Source: an archaeon
GTDB lineage: Archaea; Asgardarchaeota; Heimdallarchaeia; Hodarchaeales; S146-22
Direction: 5' to 3'
Assembly (NCBI GenBank): GCA_024276395.1
Contig: JAJRXH010000052.1
Coordinates: 1-17,226, forward strand
DNA: 17,226 bases
Part shown: positions 1 through 7,409 of the stretch, in pieces
Layout of the letters: each line of letters begins with the position of its first letter
How positions within the stretch are numbered: position 1 is the stretch's first letter
The notes under the pieces: generated by a model
What the model was told of the DNA's origin: nothing
Databases searched by the model: none
Seen by the model: only the letters and a program-made list of their open reading frames with translations
Program-made: the position numbers and the translations under genes

Positions 1-331
1 AATACTTAATTTATGAAAATCATTCCCATCTTTACGTTCCCATCTTTAAAGAGGCCTAAAACATTTTCAAGCATTCTAACAGTACTCGTGGAAATACTGA
101 GGAAAAAGTCCTACCAAGAAACAGCTTAACTCAGAAAGTGAAAAAAGAAAATGACAATATAGTTACCCTTCTCTTGGGAGTGTCTTTTCACGCGATTCCA
201 ACATCACCCACATCCACATAATTAGAAAACATTTAACGGGAATTTTCGCAAGTAAAAATTCCAATAATCACGTGAAGACGGCAACAAGATTTTCAAGCAA
301 TAACAGTTGACTTGTCATTAGGTGATCTGAA
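1..331. other. Non-coding leader region before the acyl-CoA dehydrogenase gene
   Basis: I find no convincing gene here; all frames are broken by stops and no partial gene enters from the left edge. The stretch is A/T-rich and presumably holds the promoter of the following gene. A/T-rich stretches near 1-15 and 228-236 could be promoter elements, but none is a convincing TATA box at a diagnostic distance. One CACGTG lies at 269-274. The last dozen bases form a ribosome binding site, listed separately. Confidence 0.5.
320..327 (+). promoter_or_regulatory. Archaeal-type ribosome binding site for the acyl-CoA dehydrogenase gene
   Basis: AGGTGATC is an extended match to the conserved archaeal 16S rRNA 3' tail (GATCACCT). 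It ends four bases before the ATG at 332, which supports that start and an archaeal origin. Confidence 0.7.
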
Positions 332-2038
332 ATGGTTCCTGATGATTTCATCCAACAAGGTCCTGAATTAAAGAACCAATATGAAGATGATGATCTATTA
401 AGATCTTACTTGAGAAGAAAATTACCGCCCAGATTTTTACAAGAAATTGAGCCAGATCTGAGACGATTTGGAGAACGAGTAATCACTGACATTCTAGAAT
501 GGGGATTAGATGCCGAAAAACACGAGCCACGACACATCCCTTTAGATGCTTGGGGAAATCGAATCGATAAGATCGAGGTAACAGAAGGTTGGAAACAATT
601 AAAGCGAGTATCAGCTGAAGAAGGATTGATTGCCATCGGATACGAGCGGAAACATGGACCATTCTCTAGAATTTATCAATTCTCCAAGATCTACATGTTC
701 ACACCATCTTCTGCAATTTACACGTGTCCTTTAGCCATGACCGATGGCGCAGCTAGATTGATTGAGGTATACGGCGATGAAGAATTGAAACAAAATGCCT
801 ATCGCCATCTCATCTCGAGAAAACCCAATGAGTTTTGGACGTCTGGACAATGGATGACGGAGCGACGTGGCGGATCCGATGTAGGACTTGCCGACACCAT
901 TGCAGAGATTGAAGGTAACGATCGATTTAGTCTCCATGGACTCAAATGGTTTACATCTGCCGTGACTTCTGAAATGGCAATGACCCTTGCACGAATCCAA
1001 GATGAAGATGGTTCAGTGGCAAAAGGAAGTCGTGGTTTAAGCTTGTTCTACGTGGAAACAAAAGATGACAAGGGTAATTGGCAAAACATCACAGTTGAAC
1101 GACTAAAGAACAAGCTAGGAACGAAAGCTCTACCGACGGCCGAATTAAGGTTAACAGGTACACCAGCAAAATTAGTTGGAGATCCTGGAAATGGAGTGAA
1201 AAAGATCGCCACACTTTTTAACATCACCCGCATTTACAATTCAGTAAGTTCCGTGGCTTACATGAGAAGAATGCTAACCCTCGCCAAAGATTATGCCAAG
1301 AAAAGATTTGCTTTCGGGAAAATGCTTTCTGAACAGCCCTTACATTTAGAAACATTAGCAAGTATGGAGGTCGAAGTTCACGGAGCATTTCACCTCGCAT
1401 TCCGAGTGGTCGAATTACTTGGCAAGGAAGAATGTAACGAAGCCACGGACGAAGAAAAAGCCCAACTACGAATCCTAACACCCATTGCAAAACTTTACAC
1501 GGCAAAACAAGCGATGGAAACAGTGAGTGAACTTCTTGAAGCCATTGGTGGAATTGCTTACATCGAAGATTCTGATTTACCAAGATACTTGAGGGACGTG
1601 CAAGTCTTGACCATCTGGGAAGGAACGACTAACGTGCTCTGTCTTGATGTATTGAGGGCAATTCGCAAAGAAAATGCTTTTGAACCTCTCATTAAGGATG
1701 TCAAAAGGAGACTTGATGCCATTACGAATTCACGACTTGCAAAAGATGCTGAAAAAGTCAAGGAAGCTGTAGCCGCCATTGTTGAATTCTTTACCCAGGC
1801 ACTGACAAAAGATCTCGATTACATCGAGGCTGCCGCACGAGGTTTTGCGTACAGTTTAGCGAGAGTGGTCATTGCCTCATTACTACTAGAACATGCACAA
1901 TGGACCCTTGACAATGACGAAAGCGAGAAGTATGTCATCATTGCTCACCGATGGTGCCAAAAAGATCTCACGCCTCTCATTTATCCAGACGAAACTCATC
2001 GAAAGGAAAGCAAACTCATCTTGTACGGTGATGACTGA
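332..2038 (+). CDS. AidB/ACAD11-like acyl-CoA dehydrogenase (568 aa)
   Basis: A flavoenzyme predicted to oxidise an acyl-CoA to the trans-2-enoyl-CoA, passing electrons to an electron-transfer flavoprotein. The residue 175-183 motif MTERRGGSD is the flavin/substrate loop of acyl-CoA dehydrogenases in its AidB-type form. IWEGTTN near 428-434 places Glu430 where the family has its catalytic base. LPRYLRD and the following VQVLTIWEGTTNVLCLDVLR pattern are typical of AidB and ACAD11. At 568 residues it is close to E. coli AidB (about 540) and much longer than short-chain dehydrogenases (about 380), with the extra length in an N-terminal extension and a helical C-terminal tail. The ATG at 332 follows a strong AGGTGATC site. 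It runs convergent to the LpdD-like gene 33 bases downstream. Substrate is unknown; the AidB group includes poorly characterised members. A role in branched-chain acyl-CoA breakdown is inferred only from the nearby dehydrogenase cluster. Confidence 0.9.
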   Translation: MVPDDFIQQGPELKNQYEDDDLLRSYLRRKLPPRFLQEIEPDLRRFGERVITDILEWGLDAEKHEPRHIPLDAWGNRIDKIEVTEGWKQLKRVSAEEGLIAIGYERKHGPFSRIYQFSKIYMFTPSSAIYTCPLAMTDGAARLIEVYGDEELKQNAYRHLISRKPNEFWTSGQWMTERRGGSDVGLADTIAEIEGNDRFSLHGLKWFTSAVTSEMAMTLARIQDEDGSVAKGSRGLSLFYVETKDDKGNWQNITVERLKNKLGTKALPTAELRLTGTPAKLVGDPGNGVKKIATLFNITRIYNSVSSVAYMRRMLTLAKDYAKKRFAFGKMLSEQPLHLETLASMEVEVHGAFHLAFRVVELLGKEECNEATDEEKAQLRILTPIAKLYTAKQAMETVSELLEAIGGIAYIEDSDLPRYLRDVQVLTIWEGTTNVLCLDVLRAIRKENAFEPLIKDVKRRLDAITNSRLAKDAEKVKEAVAAIVEFFTQALTKDLDYIEAAARGFAYSLARVVIASLLLEHAQWTLDNDESEKYVIIAHRWCQKDLTPLIYPDETHRKESKLILYGDD

Positions 2039-2071
2039 TCTTTCATCCTTCATTCTCTCCTACTTCCTTTT
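2039..2071 (+). terminator. Pyrimidine-rich stretch, possible transcription end of the acyl-CoA dehydrogenase gene
   Basis: The 33-base convergent gap and the sequence just beyond it are almost all C and T on the + strand, with a run of five T near 2068. Archaeal terminators are often simple U-rich tracts without a hairpin. Weak evidence. Confidence 0.3.
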
Positions 2072-2446
2072 TCATTTACCAGAACAACCTTCAATTATCT
2101 TCGCGGAAACATTCCTCACGTTTTCAATGATTTCGGCTATTTCTGTTTCAGTTGCATTTTCCACGTGAATGCCGCCAATCACTACCACTGGTATTCCACA
2201 AGTCGTGACTAGTGTTTCACAGAGCTCCATGGCAATGATGAATTCCTTGTGCTTGAGCGGATTGATCATAGAAATGGTACAGCCAAAACTTCCATCATCC
2301 CTCATGTAAGGCTCACCGTACACCACGGATCCAACATGACTCAAGCCGCCACCAAAATAGATGACCAGACCTTGATCAAGAGAAGTAATGAGAATCTCAA
2401 CTCGTGTCCTTCCATTTCCGACAACAATCTTATTCACGGTAATCAT
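2072..2446 (-). CDS. LpdD-like protein (prenylated-flavin decarboxylase chaperone family), 124 aa
   Basis: It resembles the small LpdD family (gallate decarboxylase subunit D), whose members help mature UbiD-type decarboxylases that use prenylated FMN. Matching features are the central GGGLSHVGSVVYGEP segment (about residues 32-46), a LKHKEF segment near the middle, and the C-terminal VVVIGGIHVENATETEI segment followed by an IIEN helix. These correspond to the family's 'G(G/D)xPHIGAV', 'HK' and 'GIHIDNAT..EI' blocks. The length is normal for the family. The ATG at 2446 has no obvious ribosome binding site; a TATA-like box 32-46 bases upstream fits a leader of about 14 bases. It is divergent from the lipoate ligase gene. 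No UbiD decarboxylase or UbiX prenyltransferase lies in the window, so its client is unknown. Family membership is from motif recall; function is inferred. Confidence 0.7.
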   Translation of the reverse strand: MITVNKIVVGNGRTRVEILITSLDQGLVIYFGGGLSHVGSVVYGEPYMRDDGSFGCTISMINPLKHKEFIIAMELCETLVTTCGIPVVVIGGIHVENATETEIAEIIENVRNVSAKIIEGCSGK

Positions 2447-2477
2447 GATTCATTCACGTTTTCCTCTTCTGATGGTC

Positions 2478-2492
2478 ATAAAAACTTTTACT
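2478..2492. promoter_or_regulatory. TATA-like box shared by the divergent LpdD-like and lipoate ligase genes
   Basis: CATAAAAACTTTTAC lies in the 64-base divergent gap. Its centre is about 26 bases before the ligase ATG (2511), the spacing expected for a leaderless archaeal transcript, and about 39 bases before the LpdD-like ATG (2446). The A/T core reads well as a TATA element in both directions. Position and composition only. Confidence 0.5.
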
Positions 2493-2510
2493 TGCCATTA
2501 CAGCTTGAAA

Positions 2511-3341
2511 ATGAAGCTAGTTCGCATCTTGCATCAAGATTCTCTTCTTCCACATCCCAGTGATTTCCATTACAATTTGGCACTAGAGGAAGTCATTCTT
2601 CAACATCATGAAGAGCAGAATGAATACGTGGGAACATTGCGATTTTGGAAGAATCCTCCGTCAGTAATAGTGGGAAGGCACCAACTCATTGAAGAAGAAA
2701 TAAACATCGAATTTTGCAAGCGTCATCACATCCTCATTGGAAGAAGGATCTCCGGTGGTGGAACTGTATACCATGACGAAGGAAACCTAAACACGAGTTT
2801 TTTCTTCCCCAAGGAGTTACTACCAGTAAAAAATGATTTGAAAGAAATCACGTCATTTTTCACGGATCTCATTCTGAGCAGTCTCACTCACGTAGGAATT
2901 ACAAATCTTGAACGAGAGGGTCATTCTAACATTTTCTATGAAAAGAAAAAAATTTCCGGAGCCGCCAGTTATCAACGAAAAAATTGGATTCTTCATCATA
3001 CCACGTTGTTACTCAAGGCAAACCTAACTAATCTCGAAGGAAGTCTATTAGCACGATCAAGTAAACCTTCGAATCGAAGAGGAAGTCGTTATTTTCCAAC
3101 AACCAATCTACCCTTGAAGGATGTAGAGAAATGGAAAAAAATACTGATAAAAAAACTAGAAGAGAGCCTTCACGTGAAAGTGATTCCAAAAACATTAACT
3201 GCACGAGAAAAAAAGGATGCAATGATTCTTTCTAGGTACATGTATAGCAAGAAAGAGTGGATTTATCTAAGAAAAAGAACATTACTCGATCAAATTCGTA
3301 ATTCTCCTAAAAAAGAACGCAATGAAGACAAAAACAAGTAA
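2511..3341 (+). CDS. lplA: Lipoate-protein ligase A, catalytic domain only (276 aa)
   Basis: It attaches lipoate (through lipoyl-AMP) to the lipoyl lysine of acceptor proteins such as the E2 encoded nearby. The N-terminal HYNLALEEVIL segment, the RRISGGGTVYHDEGNLN motif (lipoyl/ATP-binding loop) and the KKISGAA segment followed by HHTTLLL are all family signatures; Lys147 matches the catalytic lysine. The frame stays open upstream to 2388, but I start at the ATG at 2511 because the family fold begins at MKLVRIL and because earlier starts would run through the divergent gene's promoter and 5' end. There is no ribosome binding site, so the message is probably leaderless. At 276 residues it lacks the C-terminal accessory domain of E. 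coli LplA (338 aa), like the two-part enzyme of Thermoplasma, yet no LplB gene is visible. No cysteine sits in the active segment, arguing against a LipM-type octanoyltransferase. It converges on the E3 gene. Confidence 0.88.
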   Translation: MKLVRILHQDSLLPHPSDFHYNLALEEVILQHHEEQNEYVGTLRFWKNPPSVIVGRHQLIEEEINIEFCKRHHILIGRRISGGGTVYHDEGNLNTSFFFPKELLPVKNDLKEITSFFTDLILSSLTHVGITNLEREGHSNIFYEKKKISGAASYQRKNWILHHTTLLLKANLTNLEGSLLARSSKPSNRRGSRYFPTTNLPLKDVEKWKKILIKKLEESLHVKVIPKTLTAREKKDAMILSRYMYSKKEWIYLRKRTLLDQIRNSPKKERNEDKNK

Positions 3342-3357
3342 AAACAAAAAGATGAAA

Positions 3358-3377
3358 GCTATTTGGATAGGAATAGC
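3358..3377. terminator. Small inverted repeat in the convergent gap between lipoate ligase and E3 genes
   Basis: GCTATT at 3358-3363 pairs perfectly with AATAGC at 3372-3377 around an 8-base loop, inside the 45-base gap between two convergent stop codons. A stem this short can arise by chance, but the position suits a bidirectional transcription end. Confidence 0.3.
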
Positions 3378-3386
3378 GCATTCTAC

Positions 3387-4817
3387 TCACTTCTTTTTAC
3401 GAGCAAGAGGATTAGCAATGTGAATGGCTTTCCCCAACGCAGCTTCACTCGCTTCCATCAAAGTCTCCGGTAACGTGGGATGAGGATGCACCGTCCATGC
3501 CAAATCTTCCACTGTAGCACCCATTTCAAGAGCCAACGCAGCTTCGCTAATCAATTCAGAAGCATGGGGCCCTACGATCTGAACACCTAACAACACACCG
3601 CTATCTTTTTCTGCAACGACTTTCACGAACCCCGTGTCATCCCGTTGCGTTTGAGCACGACCAGAAGCGGCAAAAGGAAATCTACCAGTGATGACATCAT
3701 ATCCAGCATTTTTCGCTTGTTCCTCACTCATTCCCACGAAAGCTATTTCAGGGTCGGTGAAGATGGCTCCAGGCATCGCCTTGAAATCATACTCCGCCTC
3801 GTGTCCGGCAATAACCTCAGCAGCAATGATGCCTTGCTTGGTAGCACGATGAGCTAAAAACGGCTCACCAGTACAGTCACCAATAGCAAAAATATGTGGA
3901 ACATTGGTCTGTTGTTTTTCATTCACCATGATGAACCCGCGTTGGTCAGTCTTTATTCCAGCACGCTCCAAGTTTAGATCCTTGGTAACAGCACGTTTAC
4001 CAACGGCTAACAAGATTTTATCAACTTCAACAGTAATGATGCCTTTCTTCTTCGTTTCCACCGTAACTCTCAGCGTGCCATCGGCTGCCTTCTCCCACTT
4101 AGTTGCTTTAGATTCCGTGTAAATGGTCATCCCGAGTTTTCGGAGCTTGGTTTTAAGTACTCGGACCAAGGTAGGATCGACATTCGGTAAAATTTCTGGC
4201 AAAAGTTCTACGACGGTAACTTCTGAACCTAACTTGGCATACACGGTACCAAGTTCCAATCCGATGATGCCACCACCTATACACAAGAGTCGCTTAGGCA
4301 CCTGTTCCAAGTTCAAAGCACCCTTTGCACTCAACACGTTTTCTTCATCAATCTCGAATCCCGGAATGGATATGAACCCAGCACCAGTAGCAATGATGAC
4401 ATTCTTTGGCTCCACAATCTCTGTAGTTCCGTCTTCGAGTTTGACTTCAACTTGTTCACGACTCAAGAAAGAAGCGGTTCCAATCAGTTGTTTTACGCCA
4501 TTAGCCTTGAATAATTGCTTAATACCATTAATAAGTCGTTTTTGAACGTCATTCTTCCAATCTTGAAGATTTTGAAAGTTAATCGACACGTCATTGACGA
4601 TGATGCCAAATTCACTAGCTTCGGTTCGCAGCTTATGGTAAAAGTTTGAAGCCGTGATGAGAGCTTTAGAAGGGATGCAGCCCCAATTAAGACATTCACC
4701 GCCAATGTAGCCTTTTTCGACCACGAGGACATCAAGCCCCAATTGTGCAGCTCGAATTGCTGCGGGATATCCTCCAGGACCGGCGCCAATAACGAGCACG
4801 TCAGGTTTTAGCACCAT
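3387..4817 (-). CDS. lpdA: Dihydrolipoyl dehydrogenase, E3 (476 aa)
   Basis: The FAD enzyme that reoxidises dihydrolipoamide on E2 and reduces NAD+. Visible are the N-terminal FAD-binding motif GAGPGGYPAA (from residue 11), the redox disulfide in CLNWGC (Cys42 and Cys47) followed by IPSKAL, the NAD-binding GGGIIGLELG segment, the second FAD motif (FAIGDCTGEPFLAH), and the C-terminal HPHPTLPE segment (444-451) whose His-Glu pair is the active base. Length is normal. The frame extends to a GTG at 4829, but that GTG lies inside a GAGGTG ribosome binding site nine bases before the ATG at 4817, so I use the ATG. It is the last gene of the dehydrogenase cluster, yet 208 bases separate it from E2 and that gap holds TATA-like boxes, so it may also be transcribed alone. 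E3 is commonly shared between 2-oxoacid dehydrogenases and the glycine cleavage system. Confidence 0.95.
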   Translation of the reverse strand: MVLKPDVLVIGAGPGGYPAAIRAAQLGLDVLVVEKGYIGGECLNWGCIPSKALITASNFYHKLRTEASEFGIIVNDVSINFQNLQDWKNDVQKRLINGIKQLFKANGVKQLIGTASFLSREQVEVKLEDGTTEIVEPKNVIIATGAGFISIPGFEIDEENVLSAKGALNLEQVPKRLLCIGGGIIGLELGTVYAKLGSEVTVVELLPEILPNVDPTLVRVLKTKLRKLGMTIYTESKATKWEKAADGTLRVTVETKKKGIITVEVDKILLAVGKRAVTKDLNLERAGIKTDQRGFIMVNEKQQTNVPHIFAIGDCTGEPFLAHRATKQGIIAAEVIAGHEAEYDFKAMPGAIFTDPEIAFVGMSEEQAKNAGYDVITGRFPFAASGRAQTQRDDTGFVKVVAEKDSGVLLGVQIVGPHASELISEAALALEMGATVEDLAWTVHPHPTLPETLMEASEAALGKAIHIANPLARKKK

Positions 4818-4826
4818 TTCTACATA

Positions 4827-4832
4827 CACCTC
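4827..4832 (-). promoter_or_regulatory. Ribosome binding site that sets the E3 start
   Basis: Read on the minus strand this is GAGGTG, nine bases before the ATG at 4815-4817. It contains the GTG that would give a four-residue longer reading, which is therefore rejected as start. Confidence 0.65.
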
Positions 4833-4895
4833 GATGATTTTACCAATATCGGATTACCTAAACATCTGAATGAAAAAGAATCCGATGTCAAGCAT

Positions 4896-4924
4896 CCTTT
4901 AAAAAAATCTCCTTATAAAAATTT
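4896..4924 (-). promoter_or_regulatory. Candidate TATA boxes for the E3 gene
   Basis: Two A/T-rich boxes lie close together: CTTATAAAAATTT at 4912-4924 and CCTTTAAAAAAAT at 4896-4908 (plus-strand reading). Either would start transcription on the minus strand about 60-75 bases before the E3 ATG. They sit in the only long gap of the cluster, supporting a separate E3 promoter. Confidence 0.4.
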
Positions 4925-5025
4925 CTCGTGGAGGAAAAAGGGAATCCCACGTTTCATGCGGAAGATGACTTCGTGAAAATGACAAAAAAAGGAATTAGAG
5001 AGGAAAAATCTAATCACGGGAACAT

Positions 5026-6363
5026 TTAGTCAAAGATAAAAAGCCCAGGATTCTCCATGTACTTAATTAACACGTTCATAAAGCGAGCACCCACGGCACC
5101 ATCGACCACACGGTGATCAAGGGTCAAACTCAAGAATATCATCGGTCTAATGGCGATTTCCGGCTTACCATACTTTTCAATGACTACTGGACGTAATTTA
5201 CGTTTCATCACGCCTAGAATCGCCACTTCTGGCCAGCGAATTATGGGAGTCGCCATCACGCCACCGATGTTACCGATAGAGGTGATGGTAAAGGTCCCAC
5301 CTTGAACATCCTCTAATCGTAATCTTCCTTCTCTTGCTCGAGCAGCAAGATCCTGTATCTCTGCAGCAATCTCCCAGATAGTCTTTTGATCAACATTTTT
5401 CACTACTGGGACGATTAATCCATCTGGCGTATCAACAGCAATGCCAATGTTATAATAATGCTTAATTATAATCTCTTGTCTTTCGTCATCTACTGATGAA
5501 TTAAGAATGGGAAATTGTTTTAGGGCAGGAACAAGACACTTGATGATCAGGGGAAGATATGATAATTTTACTCCCTTTTCCTCAGCTAATGGTTTTACTT
5601 GTTGACGTAAATCATCAAGCGCAGTCATATCAACTTCTTCGAAGTACGTGTAATGAGCAGCGGTATCCTTGGACTTCCTCATATTAATGGCTATTGTCCG
5701 ACGCGTGCCTCTTAATGGAATTCTTTCTTCTCCACCACTAGGTATCATCGTTGACTGTCTGGCAGCCTTTACTGTTGGACCTTCTCTCGCCATTTTACTG
5801 CCAGCACTAGCAAGATAAGTCTCAAGGTCCTTACGAGTGATCCTACCACCAGGACCGCTTCCAGGAACGAGACTCAAGTCAATCCCTGTCTCCCTTGCTC
5901 GTCTTCTTACAGCCGGAGATGCAAGGACCCTACCACGTCTCCTGGGTATTAGAGAAGAGGCGGTTTTCGCATTAACTGGTGTAACTTGGAAAGATGCTTG
6001 AAAAAGACCTTCAGGTTCCTCTTGCTTAGAAGAGATTTCCGTCGATACCGAAGTTTCAACGACTTCCTTGGCACCTTTAGAGATGTCAGAGGTGTCTTCT
6101 AGTCTACTATCTTCATCATCAACTTCGATTTTTGCCAAAAGTTCACCGACTTTTACAATTTCTCCTTCTTGTCGTTCTATGGACAACATGATACCAGAAA
6201 CTGGAGATGTTACCTCCGTGTTCAGTTTTTCCGTGTGAACCTCCAAAAGTGGCTGTTCCTTCTCTACCCGATCACCCGGTTTCACGTACCATTGTAAAAT
6301 TTCACCCTCATGAAGCCCTTCTCCAAAATCAGCTAACCGTAATTCAAAAATTTTCTCACCCAT
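5026..6363 (-). CDS. 2-oxoacid dehydrogenase E2, dihydrolipoamide acyltransferase (445 aa)
   Basis: The core enzyme of the complex, which moves the acyl group from its lipoyl arm to CoA. Domains in order are one lipoyl domain (about 3-80) with Lys46 in HTEKLNTEV as the lipoylation site; an acidic, Ser/Glu-rich linker; a subunit-binding domain whose segment VLASPAVRRRARETGI leads into GSGPGGRITRKDLE; a second linker; and the catalytic domain ending in LTLDHRVVDG, where His417 and Asp421 are the active-site pair. A single lipoyl domain is usual for archaeal and Gram-positive enzymes. I use the ATG at 6363, nine bases after a GAGGTG site (6373-6378); the GTG at 6375 belongs to that site. It follows E1 beta by 22 bases, so the two are almost surely co-transcribed. 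The lipoyl and catalytic parts look more like pyruvate-type E2, but the acyl specificity cannot be settled by reading. Confidence 0.93.
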   Translation of the reverse strand: MGEKIFELRLADFGEGLHEGEILQWYVKPGDRVEKEQPLLEVHTEKLNTEVTSPVSGIMLSIERQEGEIVKVGELLAKIEVDDEDSRLEDTSDISKGAKEVVETSVSTEISSKQEEPEGLFQASFQVTPVNAKTASSLIPRRRGRVLASPAVRRRARETGIDLSLVPGSGPGGRITRKDLETYLASAGSKMAREGPTVKAARQSTMIPSGGEERIPLRGTRRTIAINMRKSKDTAAHYTYFEEVDMTALDDLRQQVKPLAEEKGVKLSYLPLIIKCLVPALKQFPILNSSVDDERQEIIIKHYYNIGIAVDTPDGLIVPVVKNVDQKTIWEIAAEIQDLAARAREGRLRLEDVQGGTFTITSIGNIGGVMATPIIRWPEVAILGVMKRKLRPVVIEKYGKPEIAIRPMIFLSLTLDHRVVDGAVGARFMNVLIKYMENPGLFIFD

Positions 6364-6372
6364 GATAAATAA

Positions 6373-6378
6373 CACCTC
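6373..6378 (-). promoter_or_regulatory. Ribosome binding site that sets the E2 start
   Basis: Minus-strand GAGGTG nine bases before the ATG at 6361-6363, the same spacing as for E3. It removes the upstream in-frame GTG from consideration. Confidence 0.65.
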
Positions 6379-6385
6379 AATGATT

Positions 6386-7363
6386 TCAAAAGTTATACAC
6401 TCTCAAGATGGCATCAAGTACTCGCTCTGATGTTGGCAAGTAGTATTTCTCTAGAATACCTGGGAACGGCGTATCATATCCAGTTACCCTCAAGACAGGG
6501 CCTTCCAGGTACTCAATCCATCGTTCAGCAACTGTTGCCGATAATTCTGCATTAAAACTATTAGTTTTTGGAGCTTCACTCACGCTAATGAACCTTCCTG
6601 TCTTCTTGACCGAATTACCAATGGTATCGACATCAAAGGGCAGAATGGTACGCAAATCAATAACTTCACATTCTATTCCATGTTTTTTGCTGGTCTGTTC
6701 AGCTGCCTGTAAAGTCACATAAAGCATCGATCCGTAGGAAACAATGGTCACATCATCACCATCTCGAGCAATCCGTGCCTTACCTATCGGCACCGTGTAA
6801 TCACCATCCGGAACTTCCTCCCTAAAAGCTCGATAAATCAACTTTGGTTCAAAGAACAGCACGGGGTTTGGATCTCGAATGGCTGATATCAACAATCCTT
6901 TAGTCTCATATGGAGTTGAAGGAATGACGACCTTCAGCCCTGGAGTATGCGCAAAATATGCCTCTGGTGATTGACTGTGATAATGAGCACCTCGGACTCC
7001 TCCACCATATGGCGCTCTAATAACTAATGGACACGTAAATTGATTACCGCTTCGGTAACGAAACTTAGCGACCTCGGAATGGATTTGATCCATCGCCGGC
7101 CATATGAAATCCGCAAACTGAATCTCCGCAACTGGTCTCAAGCCATATAATGCAGCACCGACGGCAAATCCCACAATTCCGCTTTCATTTAATGGCGTAT
7201 TAAACACGCGTTCAAGACCAAATTTATCAGTTAAACCCAATGTAGCGCCAAAGACACCTCCTTTCTTGGCCACATCTTCACCAAAAACAATAACACGATC
7301 GTCACGAGTCATTTCTACCTCCAAAGCTGAACGAACAGCCTCGACAATGTTCATTTCACTCAT
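6386..7363 (-). CDS. 2-oxoacid dehydrogenase E1 beta subunit (325 aa), branched-chain-like
   Basis: With the alpha subunit it forms the thiamine-diphosphate decarboxylase of the complex. FGEDVAKKGGVFGAT near the N-terminus, FNTPLNESGIVGFAVG, EIQFADFIWPAMDQI and the C-terminal transketolase part (CEVIDLRTILPFD, then KTGRFISVSEAP) are family blocks. HYHSQSPEAYFAHTPGLKVV, PVLFFEPKLIYRA and GYDTPFP match branched-chain 2-oxoacid dehydrogenase beta subunits better than bacterial PdhB, where 'HSDSLEG' and 'EHLKLYR' are found. I start at the ATG at 7363, six bases after AAGGTG; a GTG at 7372 is within that site, and an ATG at 7354 is also possible but too far from it. It follows E1 alpha by 46 bases and precedes E2 by 22. 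Family certain; substrate (branched-chain 2-oxoacids or pyruvate) inferred. Confidence 0.93.
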   Translation of the reverse strand: MSEMNIVEAVRSALEVEMTRDDRVIVFGEDVAKKGGVFGATLGLTDKFGLERVFNTPLNESGIVGFAVGAALYGLRPVAEIQFADFIWPAMDQIHSEVAKFRYRSGNQFTCPLVIRAPYGGGVRGAHYHSQSPEAYFAHTPGLKVVIPSTPYETKGLLISAIRDPNPVLFFEPKLIYRAFREEVPDGDYTVPIGKARIARDGDDVTIVSYGSMLYVTLQAAEQTSKKHGIECEVIDLRTILPFDVDTIGNSVKKTGRFISVSEAPKTNSFNAELSATVAERWIEYLEGPVLRVTGYDTPFPGILEKYYLPTSERVLDAILRVYNF

Positions 7364-7409
7364 AGTTTCCACCTTACTTAGTTTCTTTTTTTACTTCTTT
7401 CTTCCAATC

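Noticed and set aside
2388..2510. Upstream extension of the lipoate ligase frame to the ATG at 2388
   Set aside because: The extra 41 residues match nothing in the family, overlap the divergent LpdD-like gene, and run through the likely promoter. The family fold begins at the ATG at 2511.
4123..4545. 140-codon plus-strand frame within the E3 gene
   Set aside because: Antisense shadow of a certain gene, serine- and proline-rich with no family resemblance.
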